64,000 nucleotides of DNA from Vallitaleaceae bacterium (GCA_028277605.1 JANQFZ010000017.1:1-64000), one strand, 5' to 3'. Shown: positions 26,441 to 36,439, counted from the first letter of the stretch. Notes: generated by a model from the sequence alone, not told the origin. Program-made: numbers and translations.

Positions 26441-27835
26441 TTATTGAGAGAGTTGATTTAAGAAGTTGGTTGCATCCCGTTTAAGAGTTGCTTCCGGGTA
26501 TTCTTCTAAGAGTTGAGTAAATAAATTAATTGCTGTTTGTGACTGACCTAGCTTCTGGTAAGAGCGTGCCATAAAATAAAGGGTTTCATCTGAAAAATAA
26601 GCTTGTTTTTCAAATTTACGTGCCATTGTCAATTGGTCTATGGCTTCCTGATACTGTTTTGATTGATAATACCTATATCCTTTTTCATAGGATGATTTTG
26701 CAATTTTAGGAAATAGCTCCTCCTTTAATAACTGATAGACAGCATTAGCAGAAGTGGTATGGATTTGATTAGCATCTAAAGATACCAGTGCATTAGCTGC
26801 CTTAATATCATCATCGCTTAGATAATAATTGACAGCATCATATAGTCCTTGACTTGCCTCTAAATCAACCTGCATTCCTTCTAATTCTGTTATCAAAGTC
26901 TCTTTTTCTTTTATGTTTGTATTTAAGTTTGTATTTTCATTTTGCAATTCTACGATTTGATTATCGTAGCTTTCTGTTGCCGTTTGTAATTGATCCTTTA
27001 ATTTAGAAACTTCATTTTGCTTGTTATTAACAGCATTTGGCATGATTAAAAAGTACATGAGAGCCACTCCAATAATCGTTCCAAAAACAGTATAAATAAG
27101 TCCTGTAGATAATGGATTCTTATCATGGGTTTTAACTTTTGGTCGTCCTTTATAAACGATTTTTTCATTTGCTTCATCGTCTGTTGCTTCATTCAAAAGC
27201 TCTTCTTCACTCTCAACAACGCTTTCATAATACTTTAAAGCAATATAATTGTTTTTGTCTAAAGAAAGGGCTTTTGAAAGTATTCTTTTGGCTTTTTCAT
27301 TGAATGTATCATGAATATAGAGCAATCCAAGTAAGCAGTAGGCTCTTAGGAACTTTGGATTCAAACTGATAACCTTTTTTAATTGAATAACTGCTAAGTC
27401 ATTATTTTTTTGGTCAATATATTTTAAGGCTAGATTATATTTTTTTATAGCTGAATTAAGTTTGTCCAGTTTATGCTGATTCTGCTGTATCTGATTTATG
27501 TAGTATTCAGCAATATTATTATCGGGTTCAATATTCTTACTTATGACCCATTGTTCCAAAGCTAAAACAACTTCACCTACTTCAAAATAAACCAAACCTA
27601 ATAGATTTCTGGAATCCATATTATATTTGTCATATTTAATACTTCTTTTAAGGACAGTAATTGCGCCACTTAAATCTCGAACCTTTGATTTTTGAAGTCC
27701 TTGGTTGTAGAGCAACTTAGAAGTATTTATGATTTTTTCATAGACATTGATGACAGACTTACAGTGCTCACAATAAAAGTCTTCATTTAATTCATTTCCA
27801 CATATTGGGCATATTTTACTTTTATTTTCCATCAT
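26441..27835 (-). CDS. Zinc-ribbon TPR membrane protein
   Basis: Protein of 464 residues. It has an N-terminal zinc ribbon (Cys9, Cys12, Cys22, Cys25), tetratricopeptide repeats (about 35-210), a basic linker, one membrane helix (about 248-270), a coiled coil (about 275-330) and a second set of TPRs near the C-terminus (about 380-460; SSYEKGYRYYQSKQYQEAIDQL, ALYFMARSYQKLG-like). The topology suggests TPRs on both sides of the membrane, so it may scaffold a complex. Start overlaps the stop of the 49-residue gene upstream by four bases, and folC precedes that. I do not recognise a named family. Confidence 0.75.
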   Translation of the reverse strand: MMENKSKICPICGNELNEDFYCEHCKSVINVYEKIINTSKLLYNQGLQKSKVRDLSGAITVLKRSIKYDKYNMDSRNLLGLVYFEVGEVVLALEQWVISKNIEPDNNIAEYYINQIQQNQHKLDKLNSAIKKYNLALKYIDQKNNDLAVIQLKKVISLNPKFLRAYCLLGLLYIHDTFNEKAKRILSKALSLDKNNYIALKYYESVVESEEELLNEATDDEANEKIVYKGRPKVKTHDKNPLSTGLIYTVFGTIIGVALMYFLIMPNAVNNKQNEVSKLKDQLQTATESYDNQIVELQNENTNLNTNIKEKETLITELEGMQVDLEASQGLYDAVNYYLSDDDIKAANALVSLDANQIHTTSANAVYQLLKEELFPKIAKSSYEKGYRYYQSKQYQEAIDQLTMARKFEKQAYFSDETLYFMARSYQKLGQSQTAINLFTQLLEEYPEATLKRDATNFLNQLSQ

Positions 27836-27981
27836 TTATCCTCTTCTTTTTTAATCTCTTTAATCATTTCCTGTAAAATATCAGAAACATCTTTAGAATC
27901 ATAAGCATAAATAGCTTCTTCTGCTTGTTCAATTTCTAGACAAGGTTTAAATTTCTTGATTTCTTCCTCAAAATTAATCAT
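27832..27981 (-). CDS. Small acidic protein between folC and the TPR gene
   Basis: Forty-nine residues (MINFEEEIKKFKPC...), strongly charged and helical, no membrane segment. The ATG at 27981 has AAGGGGA six bases upstream; it overlaps the folC end by 8 bp and the TPR gene start by 4 bp, so the three genes are translationally coupled. Function unknown; a similar short ORF beside folC exists in relatives as far as I recall, but I cannot verify this. Confidence 0.6.
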   Translation of the reverse strand: MINFEEEIKKFKPCLEIEQAEEAIYAYDSKDVSDILQEMIKEIKKEEDK

Positions 27982-29278
27982 CACTATTCCCCTTCCTGTG
28001 GATGGTCTTTTTGATATCACCTACTAAATACAGTGAACCGATACAACATACGAGTTGGTTTTTATTAGCACAGCTTAAAGCATAGTCTATAGCCTTATCT
28101 TGATTCATAAATTTAATAATTGTGTTAAAATCAGATGCCTCAAAACAACGATACAATTCTTTTACATCAACCGCTCTTTCATAGTTCATCTGTGTGATAA
28201 TTACTTTATCTATATTATGGCATTTTTTTAGTGTTTGAATCATCTTTTGGTAAGGCTTATCCTTCATACAAGAAAATAATAGAGTTTTAGGTTGATTAAA
28301 ATGATTGATTTCCTTAACAAATTGTTTGATGCCATCAAGATTATGGGCACCATCTAATATAATAGTATTCCCAATAGATTCCATTCTACCCGCCCAATTA
28401 AAATGGCTCATTCCTTTTTTAACTACTTTTTTGTTTATAATAATTGATTGGGATTTAAGTGCCTCTATGACTAGTAAAGCAATGGATGCGTTATGTATTT
28501 GATATTCTGCAATCGTATGGATGCTTAGACTCTTATAATTATAATACTTTGTCCTTATAGAAAATTCAATGGTCTTTTTATCCTTTTTTGAAATGTTATA
28601 ATTGATTTTTTCACTATAGTATAAAGGTGATTTTTTTTGTTTGCAATGCGTATAAAACAGTTCATAGATGTCTGAAGTACAGGGGTATAAAACAGTAGGA
28701 CAATTATTCTTTATAATACCAGCTTTTTCTTTTGCAATATCTAAAATATGATCCCCAAGCACCTGATTGTGATCCAAGCCAATCCATGTAATAACAGATA
28801 CTAATGGATGACATATAATATTGGTTGGATCTAATCGTCCACCTAATCCTGTTTCTAATACAACAACATCCACTTGGTGTGTATAAAAGTATAGAAAAGC
28901 TATCACAGTTGTTACTTCAAAAAAAGTGGGATGGTGATAACCCTCCTCAATCATTTCATCAATCTTAATTTTTATCGTACTAAATAAATCAACAATATCT
29001 TTATCATTTATATCACGATTATTTATCTTTATTCTTTCATTGTATTTTATTAGATGAGGAGAAGTAAAAAGACCTGTTTTACTTCCATTTTCTATGAGTA
29101 CTTGTGAAAGCATTGAACAAATTGAGCCTTTTCCATTTGTCCCAGCTACATGAATACACTTAAGATGTCGATGAGGATTATTGAGTTTCTCTAATAAGAT
29201 TCTGATATTATCTAAGCCAGATTTCACACCAAATTTAGGAATACTTAATATATATTCCATTGTTTGCTGGTAGTTCAA
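27974..29278 (-). CDS. folC: Folylpolyglutamate/dihydrofolate synthase
   Basis: Mur-ligase-fold enzyme of 434 residues adding glutamate to folates. P-loop HVAGTNGKGSICSML (about 43-57), TSPHLIKYNERI, VLETGLGGRLDPTN and LDGAHNLDGI are present. The start appears to be a TTG at 29278, eight bases after AGGAGG; the first ATG (18 bp later) is too far from it. First gene of a three-gene coupled operon with a promoter at 29416-29444. Confidence 0.95.
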   Translation of the reverse strand: MNYQQTMEYILSIPKFGVKSGLDNIRILLEKLNNPHRHLKCIHVAGTNGKGSICSMLSQVLIENGSKTGLFTSPHLIKYNERIKINNRDINDKDIVDLFSTIKIKIDEMIEEGYHHPTFFEVTTVIAFLYFYTHQVDVVVLETGLGGRLDPTNIICHPLVSVITWIGLDHNQVLGDHILDIAKEKAGIIKNNCPTVLYPCTSDIYELFYTHCKQKKSPLYYSEKINYNISKKDKKTIEFSIRTKYYNYKSLSIHTIAEYQIHNASIALLVIEALKSQSIIINKKVVKKGMSHFNWAGRMESIGNTIILDGAHNLDGIKQFVKEINHFNQPKTLLFSCMKDKPYQKMIQTLKKCHNIDKVIITQMNYERAVDVKELYRCFEASDFNTIIKFMNQDKAIDYALSCANKNQLVCCIGSLYLVGDIKKTIHRKGNSDD

Positions 29279-29415
29279 TCAACACCCTCCTATCATGTAA
29301 ATATCGAACTTAAACATAGATGTTAGGTCAATATCAACTCTTAATTTGATTGTTTTTATCTATAAAAACCTGCATTTCAGTTATTTTTGACTGACTTAAT
29401 CATTATACTGCTACA

Positions 29416-29444
29416 ATTTTAGCATGTATTGATACGACTTTCAA
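29416..29444 (-). promoter_or_regulatory. Promoter of the folC operon
   Basis: -35 TTGAAA (29439-29444), 17-bp spacer, -10 TAAAAT (29416-29421) with an extended TG. This is the only clear signal, besides the valS terminator, in the 334-bp gap between valS and folC. Confidence 0.65.
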
Positions 29445-29509
29445 TACCTATGCAATTATAGCTAGTAGAGGGACTACCCAAAGTATTCTCTATGTATAGC
29501 AAAAATTCA

Positions 29510-29583
29510 TAAAAAAATACCTCCACGTAAACAATCTAATTTTAATTAATTAAACAGTCTACTTTGGAAGTATCATACCATAC
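29510..29583 (-). terminator. Terminator of valS
   Basis: Outer stem of nine pairs (29517-29525 with 29575-29583), an inner six-pair stem, and seven U on the minus strand, 30 bp after the valS stop. Confidence 0.8.
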
Positions 29584-29612
29584 GAGGTAATTACTTTTAA
29601 ATAATTGTTTTA

Positions 29613-32255
29613 TTATTTAGTGATACTTTTTAATCTTTCTTCTACTTGTACCATCATTTGCTCATATTTCTCAAGCTTAGCTTTCTCGCCGTCTACAACC
29701 TTTTGTGGTGCTTTGTTAACAAAGCCTGCATTAGAAAGCTTATGATTAACCCTATCTATTTCACTTTGTAGTTTTTCTTTTTCTTTTTCTAGTCGATTTT
29801 TTTCTTTTTCTATGTCTACCAACTCTGTAAAAGGCATATATATCGTAGCTTCAGGAATGATGGTGGATACAGCATCATCTAGGATACCATCCTTATTACT
29901 TTGAATGGTTATGGTACTGCCATAAGCTAAGGTTGCAAAGAAGGCTTTAGCTTTTCTAAAGATCTCTCTTATTTCTTCTTTTTCCGATACAACATAGATC
30001 TGAGCTTTTTTTGATGGAGGTACACTCATGTTCGATCGAATGGTTCGTATATTCCTCACTGCCTGCTTTAATACTTCTATATCTTTTTCTTCTTCTTTGA
30101 AATTCCATATTTCTTGATACTCAGGCCAGCTTGATATCATGATAGAGGGTTCTTCCTCTTGTAGGGTTGTGAAGATTTCTTCCGTTATAAATGGCATATA
30201 TGGATGTAGTAGCTTTAGAACATGAATTAATACGGTTTTAAGTGTCCATAGTGCCGCTTGTTTTGTTTCGTCTGATTCGTTATATAATCTTGGTTTTACC
30301 ATCTCAATATACCAATCGCAAAATTCTTCCCATAAAAACTCATACAACTTGGATGCTGCAATACCCAGCTCATATTTATCCATATTTTCTGTAACCTCTT
30401 GAGTTAAGGTATTCACTTTAGATAGAATCCATTGATCAGCTGGAGTTAAATCCTCTAGTTTTACATTTGAATGACTAGTATCCTCTAAGTTCATAAGAAT
30501 AAAGCGAGAGGCATTCCATATCTTATTTGCAAAATTTCTATTGGCTTCTACTTTTTCCCAATAGAACCGCATATCATTCCCCATAGCATTACCTGTGACT
30601 ATTGTAAACCTTAGAGCGTCAGCCCCATACTTATCAATCACTTCTAAAGGATCTATGCCATTCCCTAAGGATTTACTCATTTTTCTTCCTTCAGAATCAC
30701 GAATTAACCCATGCATTAGTACGGTCTTAAATGGTAGCTCACCCGTAAATTCAATAGCAGAAAATACCATTCTAGCCACCCAAAAGAAAATAATATCATA
30801 CCCCGTTACAAGGGTAGCAGTAGGATAAAAGTAGTCAAACTCCGGCGTTTTTTTCGGCCAGCCTAATGTTGAAAATGGCCATAGAGCTGAGCTGAACCAA
30901 GTATCCAATGTGTCTTCATCTTGCTTAATTTTATGACTGCCGCATTTAGGACATTCTGTGGGCGCTTCTTTCTGTACAATTAATTCCCCACATTCTTCAC
31001 AATAGTAAGCTGGTATGCGATGACCCCACCATAATTGTCTTGATATACACCAATCTTGTATATTTTCTAACCAGTTGAGATAAATTTTACCGTATCTTTC
31101 TGGTACGAATTTTAATTCTCCTGATTTTAAAGCTTCTATGGCTGGTTTAACCAGTTCAGACATTTTTACAAACCACTGCATTTTAATCATAGGTTCTATT
31201 ACCGCATGACAGCGGTCATGGGTACCAACATTATGGGTATGTTCTTCAATCTTGACTAATAAATCCTGCTCTTTTAAATCCTTGACAATCTGCTTTCTAG
31301 CTTCATATCGGTCTAAGCCTTCATATGGACCACCTTGACTGTTAATGGTTCCGTTATCATTCATAATATTAATTTGAGATAAGTTGTGTCTAAGTCCTAC
31401 TTCAAAGTCATTGGGATCATGGGCTGGTGTGATTTTAACCACTCCTGTACCAAAAGTTCTATCCACATACTCATCTGCTATGACAGGAATTTCCTTATTA
31501 ACTAAGGGTAACAAAACAGTTTTTCCAATAAGATGCTGATACCGCTCATCCTCAGGGTGAACAGCTACAGCAGTATCCCCTAGCATCGTTTCTGGTCTGG
31601 TGGTTGCTATTTCAATAAAATCATCCGTGCCTGCAATCGGGTACTTAATGTGCCAAAAATGCCCCTGTTTTTCTTCATGGTCAACCTCCGCCTCAGAGAT
31701 GGTTGTCTGACATTCTGGACACCAGTTGATGATTTTAGCACCTTTATATATATAACCTTTTTCGTAATATTTAATGAATACATCTAACACAGCATCAGAT
31801 AGACCTTCATCCATTGTGAACCTTTCTCTTTCCCAATCACATGAAGAGCCCATCTTTTTCAACTGTTTTATTATACGACCGCCGTATTCTTCTTTCCACT
31901 CCCAAGCACGTTTCAAAAACCCTTCACGACCAAGATCTTTTTTGGTTAATCCCTCATCAGCCATTTGCTTAATGATCTTAACCTCTGTTGCAATACTTGC
32001 ATGGTCTGTACCAGGCTGCCACAAGGTACTGTATCCCTGCATTTTCTTCCATCTTATCAGTATATCTTGAAGCGTATTATCAAAAGCATGCCCCATATGA
32101 AGCTTACCTGTTATGTTTGGTGGCGGAATCACAATTGTATATGGCTTCTTGGTCTTATCCACTTCTGCATGAAAATATTTATTGTCTAACCATTTTTGAT
32201 AAATTCTATCCTCTACCTTGGTTGGATCATAAGTTTTATCCAGCATTTTTCCCAT
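29613..32255 (-). CDS. valS: Valine-tRNA ligase
   Basis: Class I aminoacyl-tRNA synthetase of 880 residues. HIGH-type motif GKLHMGH (about 48-54), KMSKS motif [11 protein letters not shown], the CP1 editing domain and a C-terminal coiled coil (about 810-875) typical of ValRS. Zn-binding Cys pairs appear in YYCEECGEL...CPKCGSH. AGGAGG precedes the ATG. Expression is governed by a T-box with a valine specifier (32535-32840), with a 71-residue membrane protein gene in between. Confidence 0.98.
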   Translation of the reverse strand: MGKMLDKTYDPTKVEDRIYQKWLDNKYFHAEVDKTKKPYTIVIPPPNITGKLHMGHAFDNTLQDILIRWKKMQGYSTLWQPGTDHASIATEVKIIKQMADEGLTKKDLGREGFLKRAWEWKEEYGGRIIKQLKKMGSSCDWERERFTMDEGLSDAVLDVFIKYYEKGYIYKGAKIINWCPECQTTISEAEVDHEEKQGHFWHIKYPIAGTDDFIEIATTRPETMLGDTAVAVHPEDERYQHLIGKTVLLPLVNKEIPVIADEYVDRTFGTGVVKITPAHDPNDFEVGLRHNLSQINIMNDNGTINSQGGPYEGLDRYEARKQIVKDLKEQDLLVKIEEHTHNVGTHDRCHAVIEPMIKMQWFVKMSELVKPAIEALKSGELKFVPERYGKIYLNWLENIQDWCISRQLWWGHRIPAYYCEECGELIVQKEAPTECPKCGSHKIKQDEDTLDTWFSSALWPFSTLGWPKKTPEFDYFYPTATLVTGYDIIFFWVARMVFSAIEFTGELPFKTVLMHGLIRDSEGRKMSKSLGNGIDPLEVIDKYGADALRFTIVTGNAMGNDMRFYWEKVEANRNFANKIWNASRFILMNLEDTSHSNVKLEDLTPADQWILSKVNTLTQEVTENMDKYELGIAASKLYEFLWEEFCDWYIEMVKPRLYNESDETKQAALWTLKTVLIHVLKLLHPYMPFITEEIFTTLQEEEPSIMISSWPEYQEIWNFKEEEKDIEVLKQAVRNIRTIRSNMSVPPSKKAQIYVVSEKEEIREIFRKAKAFFATLAYGSTITIQSNKDGILDDAVSTIIPEATIYMPFTELVDIEKEKNRLEKEKEKLQSEIDRVNHKLSNAGFVNKAPQKVVDGEKAKLEKYEQMMVQVEERLKSITK

Positions 32256-32293
32256 GGTTTACATCCTCCTTATAATTTACCGTAAAAGCAGCA

Positions 32294-32509
32294 CTATAAT
32301 AGCATTAAAAAAACACAGCCTGCCGCTATTAAAACCGCGGCTATTATTTTAAACACAATCAAACCATTATTCAATAAGGTTAAAAAATCTTCCTCTTTAT
32401 CTGTTTCTTTCCCTAAAGCGGACTTTTTACTATTTTTCTTATAAATAAGTTTTGAAGATAAGAAAAGAACTGTTCCTGCAATAATGAGTATTAGACCAAT
32501 TACTTTCAT
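32294..32509 (-). CDS. Small two-helix membrane protein upstream of valS
   Basis: Seventy-one residues: N-terminal helix (MKVIGLILIIAGTVLFLSS), a charged loop of about 27 residues and a C-terminal helix (IVFKIIAAVLIAAGCVFLMLL), a hairpin topology. GAGGTG precedes the ATG by five bases. It lies after the T-box terminator and 38 bp before valS, so it is expressed only when uncharged tRNA-Val rises. I do not recognise a family. It could be a stress-linked membrane protein or an unrelated passenger. Confidence 0.75.
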   Translation of the reverse strand: MKVIGLILIIAGTVLFLSSKLIYKKNSKKSALGKETDKEEDFLTLLNNGLIVFKIIAAVLIAAGCVFLMLL

Positions 32510-32534
32510 TGCAACACCTCGCTAGGAATCAAAA

Positions 32535-32840
32535 ATAAAAAAACGGTTATTTCATTCTTTGTAAGGACGAAATAACCGTGGTACCACCTTAATTCTTATC
32601 ATTAAGAGAGTGTTCTCTTAAATAAGCACTCGCAACATTTAACGCTGTTAACCGTCTAATTCTACTTCTAATTCAAATTAGCTGCTCCAAAGCTACCTTC
32701 TGCCTGCCTTGTCTGAGGAAGCCTTTCAGCCTAGGAACTTCCTTCTCTAACAGATGTGCAAACGTACTCCTCTTTTTCCTAGCATTTTACAAAATTTTAT
32801 TCAATTTAAATACTGCAAGAGCTGATTCACTTCTATAATT
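32535..32840 (-). promoter_or_regulatory. T-box riboswitch, valine specifier (GUA)
   Basis: Stem I contains a GAGTAC segment and a long distal arm capped near 32721-32745. In the specifier loop the sequence GAAG-GTA-GC puts a Val codon GTA at 32694-32696. The conserved T-box AAGGTGGTACCACGG is at 32576-32590, where the tRNA acceptor end pairs. The terminator (32543-32579: ACGGTTATTTC with GAAATAACCGT) is followed by seven U. Uncharged tRNA-Val should favour the antiterminator and so transcription of the small membrane gene and valS. Confidence 0.95.
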
Positions 32841-32846
32841 ATAATT

Positions 32847-32875
32847 AATATAATGGAATTCTTAGGTTTTGTCAA
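32847..32875 (-). promoter_or_regulatory. Promoter of the T-box valS transcript
   Basis: -35 TTGACA (32870-32875), 17-bp spacer, -10 TATATT (32847-32852). The -35 lies at the end of the upstream coiled-coil gene. Confidence 0.8.
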
Positions 32876-34040
32876 GGTTCATTTGAAGTTGTAATTGATT
32901 ATCTGCTAGGTTCTGCTGGATAGCCAAAGCAACGCGCTGATCTGATGTGGTGTCTTTTTCTTTTATCTCTAGAATTAAGTGACTAATTAATTTCATATCA
33001 TTTTCATGCAGCTCAATCTGTTTTTTTAATAGTGCTTTCTTTTCTTCCTGAGATCTTAGTTCTTCTTGTCTTGTTTTTTTATAGGCTAACCATCTAACAT
33101 GCTTAATGATAAATTTAGGATCGCCTAGTTGATAGATTTTAACTAGATCCTCTATCGAATCCTCTAGAGATAAAATATGACTGGATATTTTAGTTATTTT
33201 ACTTTTTGCTTTTCTATTCTCTTCGTATTTTTCCCATTGGTATTCTAAGATCTCACTATTTTTTACATGGTATTTTTTATAGATATAGGATAAATACTGC
33301 TCATTTGCGACAAATTTTAATTTAGTTTTATTCATTAGCTCCACAGCTCTTTTTTGAAGCCTAACATTTTTTTTAAGTTCATGCAAAACATAACGTCTAA
33401 AGATATACAGCCAGAATCCCAAAAAAACGATAACAGCAGCAAATACAACTCCTATTAATAATATATCTTTATGAAAAACAGATAATAAAGTGGTTAATAC
33501 CACTGCAATTAGTGAAAAAATACACACTAGAGCAATAGTCATTCCTTTAATAGTTTTTTGTGTCTTAATGAGTCTCTGCCTTTGATAGACTAATTCACTT
33601 TTCTCTCCCTCTAAATAGTTCATATCAGAGCGAACTAAGCGTTGATTTTCTTCGTAATCCTTCAAATTCTGAATAACTTCTGGAATAGTAACTTCATACT
33701 GCTCTAATGCTACTGCTTGAGTCTTATCTTTTAGTAAATCCTTTACAGATTCTTTTTGTTGTAAAGCATCACAATAGGTTTCAAGCAGAGTTTCAAACTC
33801 CTTTAGCTTCTGCCTTGGTAGTGCTTCTATCTCTTGAATTGTACTGATATATCTTATCAGTTGATTGTAATCATCTGTTAGTCTTTCTTTATTACTATAT
33901 AACCGCTCTAGACGATTACACAGCTTTACAGCTGTATTCACATCATTGTATTGAACATTTAAATCCAAAACTGAATCATTGGTATTCGCTTTAGCATGCT
34001 TTTTCAATCCATTTTTTTTAAACCAAGTCCATAGGCTCAT
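32862..34040 (-). CDS. Coiled-coil membrane protein of unknown function
   Basis: Protein of 392 residues: an N-terminal coiled-coil region (about 40-170), two adjacent membrane helices (about 168-190 and 195-215) and a second long coiled coil (about 225-385). Both coiled coils therefore face the same side, probably the cytoplasm. Lys/Glu/Gln-rich throughout, with no enzymatic motif. GTGAGGAT precedes the ATG. The layout recalls SMC-like or chromosome-anchoring scaffolds, but no family can be named. Confidence 0.65.
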   Translation of the reverse strand: MSLWTWFKKNGLKKHAKANTNDSVLDLNVQYNDVNTAVKLCNRLERLYSNKERLTDDYNQLIRYISTIQEIEALPRQKLKEFETLLETYCDALQQKESVKDLLKDKTQAVALEQYEVTIPEVIQNLKDYEENQRLVRSDMNYLEGEKSELVYQRQRLIKTQKTIKGMTIALVCIFSLIAVVLTTLLSVFHKDILLIGVVFAAVIVFLGFWLYIFRRYVLHELKKNVRLQKRAVELMNKTKLKFVANEQYLSYIYKKYHVKNSEILEYQWEKYEENRKAKSKITKISSHILSLEDSIEDLVKIYQLGDPKFIIKHVRWLAYKKTRQEELRSQEEKKALLKKQIELHENDMKLISHLILEIKEKDTTSDQRVALAIQQNLADNQLQLQMNLDKT

Positions 34041-34254
34041 ATAGATATCCTCACTTTTATTACCATATATTCTATTTTTTCAGTTTTATCGACAACTGTC
34101 AATACTTTTTTATTTAGAGTTTCACATTTCTTAAGACAATCGAATTTCCCCTTATCATAGTTTACTTTTTATGATAAACTCATAGATAGATTTCAATGGA
34201 TTATAATGCTCAACTATTAAAGTATTAAATAAAATATAAAAGCAGGTGAGAAAC

Positions 34255-35358
34255 TTGAAAGATACCAAACAACATTTTCATGGAAGTGATTTAGAAAAAA
34301 TTGAACATGTCTATCAGATTCCTAAAGAGGAGCTAACCAACTTTAGTGCCAATGTTAACCCTCTTGGTATTTCTCCTATGCTTAGAACTCAATTGTCTAA
34401 GCATGTTGATTTAATTGCTCATTACCCTGATAGGCAGTATACTCAATTAAAGGAAAAAATAAGCCAATACACTGGCGCTGATAAACAACATATCGGTGTT
34501 GGAAATGGTTCAACAGAGCTTATTTCTTTGTTTATTAATCGTTTACATCCAAAGAAGGCACTCATCATTGGTCCCACCTATTCAGAGTATGAAAGGGAAA
34601 TATTTCTTGGCGGCGGATCCTCTCATTATTATCGACTAAAGGAAGAACAAGACTTTAAAATAGATGTTCATAATCTAAAAAAACAGTTAACCGAGGATAT
34701 AGATTTATTAGTCCTATGTAATCCAAATAACCCCACTTCTTCCTCTATTTACCAACATGATTTAAGACAAATATTAGATTACTGTAAAGAGCTTGATATT
34801 TTTGTTCTTATTGATGAAACCTATGTGGAGTTTTCTAATAAGATAGAGGAAGTGACAGCAATTCCTTTAACTGCCTATTATAATAATTTAATAATCATTA
34901 GAGGTGTTTCTAAGTTTTTTAGCGCACCTGGATTAAGATTGGGATACAGCATCTGTGGTAATCAACCGTTACGTCAAAAAATTGATAGTCATAAAAATCC
35001 TTGGACTATTAGTTCTCTGGCTAGCTATGCTGGTGAGATTATGTTTGATGATCAAGCCTATATCAGTAAAACAAAAGCTTTAATTAGAAATGAAAGAGAA
35101 AAAATTTATCACACCTTATCCTCATGGAAAAATGTTAAAACTTTTGCACCTACTGCTAATTTTATACTGGTTAAGCTTCTTAAAGATACGCTTCCATCCA
35201 GTGAACTATTTAAAGCACTCATTCAAAAACGCATGATGATAAGAGATGCTTCCTCATTCCCATTTTTAAACGATAAATTTTTTAGATTTTGTTTTATGAT
35301 GCCTGAAGATAATGAACGTTTATTATTGGAATTAAGGAAGCATATTGAAGCACAGTAG
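34255..35358 (+). CDS. CobD/HisC-like PLP aminotransferase
   Basis: Class I/II PLP enzyme of about 367 residues. FSANVNPLGISP at the N-terminus resembles L-threonine-O-3-phosphate decarboxylase (CobD) more than HisC. LCNPNNPTSS, LIDETYVEF and the PLP-lysine motif RGVSKFFSAPGLRLGYS are intact. AGGTGAG at 34245-34251 supports the TTG at 34255 over a GTG at 34246 that overlaps the ribosome site. No cobalamin or histidine gene is adjacent and no cobalamin riboswitch precedes it, so the substrate (threonine phosphate or histidinol phosphate) is open. Confidence 0.75.
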   Translation: MKDTKQHFHGSDLEKIEHVYQIPKEELTNFSANVNPLGISPMLRTQLSKHVDLIAHYPDRQYTQLKEKISQYTGADKQHIGVGNGSTELISLFINRLHPKKALIIGPTYSEYEREIFLGGGSSHYYRLKEEQDFKIDVHNLKKQLTEDIDLLVLCNPNNPTSSSIYQHDLRQILDYCKELDIFVLIDETYVEFSNKIEEVTAIPLTAYYNNLIIIRGVSKFFSAPGLRLGYSICGNQPLRQKIDSHKNPWTISSLASYAGEIMFDDQAYISKTKALIRNEREKIYHTLSSWKNVKTFAPTANFILVKLLKDTLPSSELFKALIQKRMMIRDASSFPFLNDKFFRFCFMMPEDNERLLLELRKHIEAQ

Positions 35359-35385
35359 ATTACTTATTAGTTTTAACAAATAGGT

Positions 35386-36054
35386 TTAATATCCAGAATT
35401 GTCTGCTGGCTTACCTGTAGTAATGGCGATACTTGAACTTGCTCCTATCCTATCTGCACCTGCGTCTATTACAGCCTTTGCAGTCTCATAAGTTCTTACC
35501 CCACCAGAAGCTTTTACTTTTGCATTATCGCCAACGACACGCTTCATTAATTGAATATCTTCTACAGTTGCACCACCTGTACTAAAGCCTGTTGATGTCT
35601 TAACAAAATCTGCCTTTGCAGAAACAGCTAATTCACAGGCTTTTTCCTTTTCTTCGTCCGTTAACAAACAGGTTTCAAGAATGACTTTTACAAGTGCTTG
35701 ATTTTTAGCTGTGTCTACCACCGCTTTTATATCATTATAAACTTCATCATATTTCTTATCTTTAAGTGCAGCTACATTGATAACCATATCAATTTCCTGT
35801 GCACCATCCTCAATAGCACATTTTGTTTCAAATGCCTTTACCTCTTTTGTGACTGCACCAAGTGGAAAACCTACAACCGTACAGGTTTTAACACTACTTC
35901 CCTTTAACTGTTCAGTAACCATTTTAGTGTTGTATAAATTAACGCAAACAGATGCAAAACCATATTCCTTTGCTTCTTCACATACTTGTAAAACTTCTTT
36001 TTCTGTTGCATTTGCTTTTAAAACCGTGTGATCAATATAAGATGCAATTGACAT
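35386..36054 (-). CDS. deoC: Deoxyribose-phosphate aldolase
   Basis: Class I aldolase of 222 residues that splits 2-deoxyribose-5-phosphate to acetaldehyde and glyceraldehyde-3-phosphate. The Schiff-base lysine is Lys152 in VKTSTGF, with the proton-relay lysine in [15 protein letters not shown] precedes the ATG. No other deo gene is nearby. It converges with the CobD-like gene with only 27 bp between stops. A minus-strand terminator (36121-36163) lies 67 bp upstream. Confidence 0.97.
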   Translation of the reverse strand: MSIASYIDHTVLKANATEKEVLQVCEEAKEYGFASVCVNLYNTKMVTEQLKGSSVKTCTVVGFPLGAVTKEVKAFETKCAIEDGAQEIDMVINVAALKDKKYDEVYNDIKAVVDTAKNQALVKVILETCLLTDEEKEKACELAVSAKADFVKTSTGFSTGGATVEDIQLMKRVVGDNAKVKASGGVRTYETAKAVIDAGADRIGASSSIAITTGKPADNSGY

Positions 36055-36120
36055 TTTTTGATCCTCCTTATGTTTTAATTATAGTCTACTATTTCCCTTT
36101 ACTTTAGTCAATTTTTTTAC

Positions 36121-36163
36121 AAAAAAACATGGATTCATCAAATTTTTTTTGAATAAACCCATG
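36121..36163 (-). terminator. Minus-strand hairpin terminator upstream of deoC
   Basis: Stem of 12 or more pairs (36128-36140 with 36151-36163, G-U pairs valid only on the minus strand) and seven U (36121-36127). It ends either the lacI-cellobiose phosphorylase transcript after a long 3' region or a deoC leader. Confidence 0.65.
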
Positions 36164-36183
36164 GTTTTTGGTGATACTACTAA

Positions 36184-36412
36184 TGCAGGGATACAATAGA
36201 TTATAGGTTCATATGTTTGTATTATTTAGAAATAAATGAACACATCTGTATGAGCCTAGTTGTAACATCTAGACTTTTATAGACTAGATTATAACATTTA
36301 CGTTATATAGGTTACATGTATCTCTGTAATGCAATATGTTCTCCCCCACACAAGAATGCTGCATAGATTATGTAGTATTCTACTGCTGACAAAATTCTTT
36401 GTCAGCAGTTTT
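36184..36412 (+). ncRNA. Candidate structured noncoding RNA, family unassigned
   Basis: Plus-strand RNA with a 12-pair closing stem (36184-36195 with 36317-36328). It encloses three hairpins: 36204-36258 (11-pair base), 36267-36289 and 36290-36307 (6 pairs, 6-base loop). A C-rich single strand (36341-36347) follows, then a 12-pair hairpin (36354-36380) and an 11-pair perfect terminator (36383-36408) with TTTT. The G-U wobbles in the three longest non-terminator stems are allowed only on the plus strand; on the minus strand they would be A-C mismatches. A possible promoter (TTGAAT 36149-36154, 18 bp, GATACT 36173-36178) would start transcription at about 36185, exactly at the closing stem. No coding ORF fits. 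It is antisense to the 3' region of the phosphorylase operon. I do not recognise the family. Confidence 0.6.
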
Positions 36413-36439
36413 ATTATGTCTTAATAGAACATTATATAT

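Noticed and set aside
34041-34254. Cobalamin riboswitch before the CobD-like gene
   Set aside because: The 214-bp gap is too short, and I see no B12 box or matching stems.
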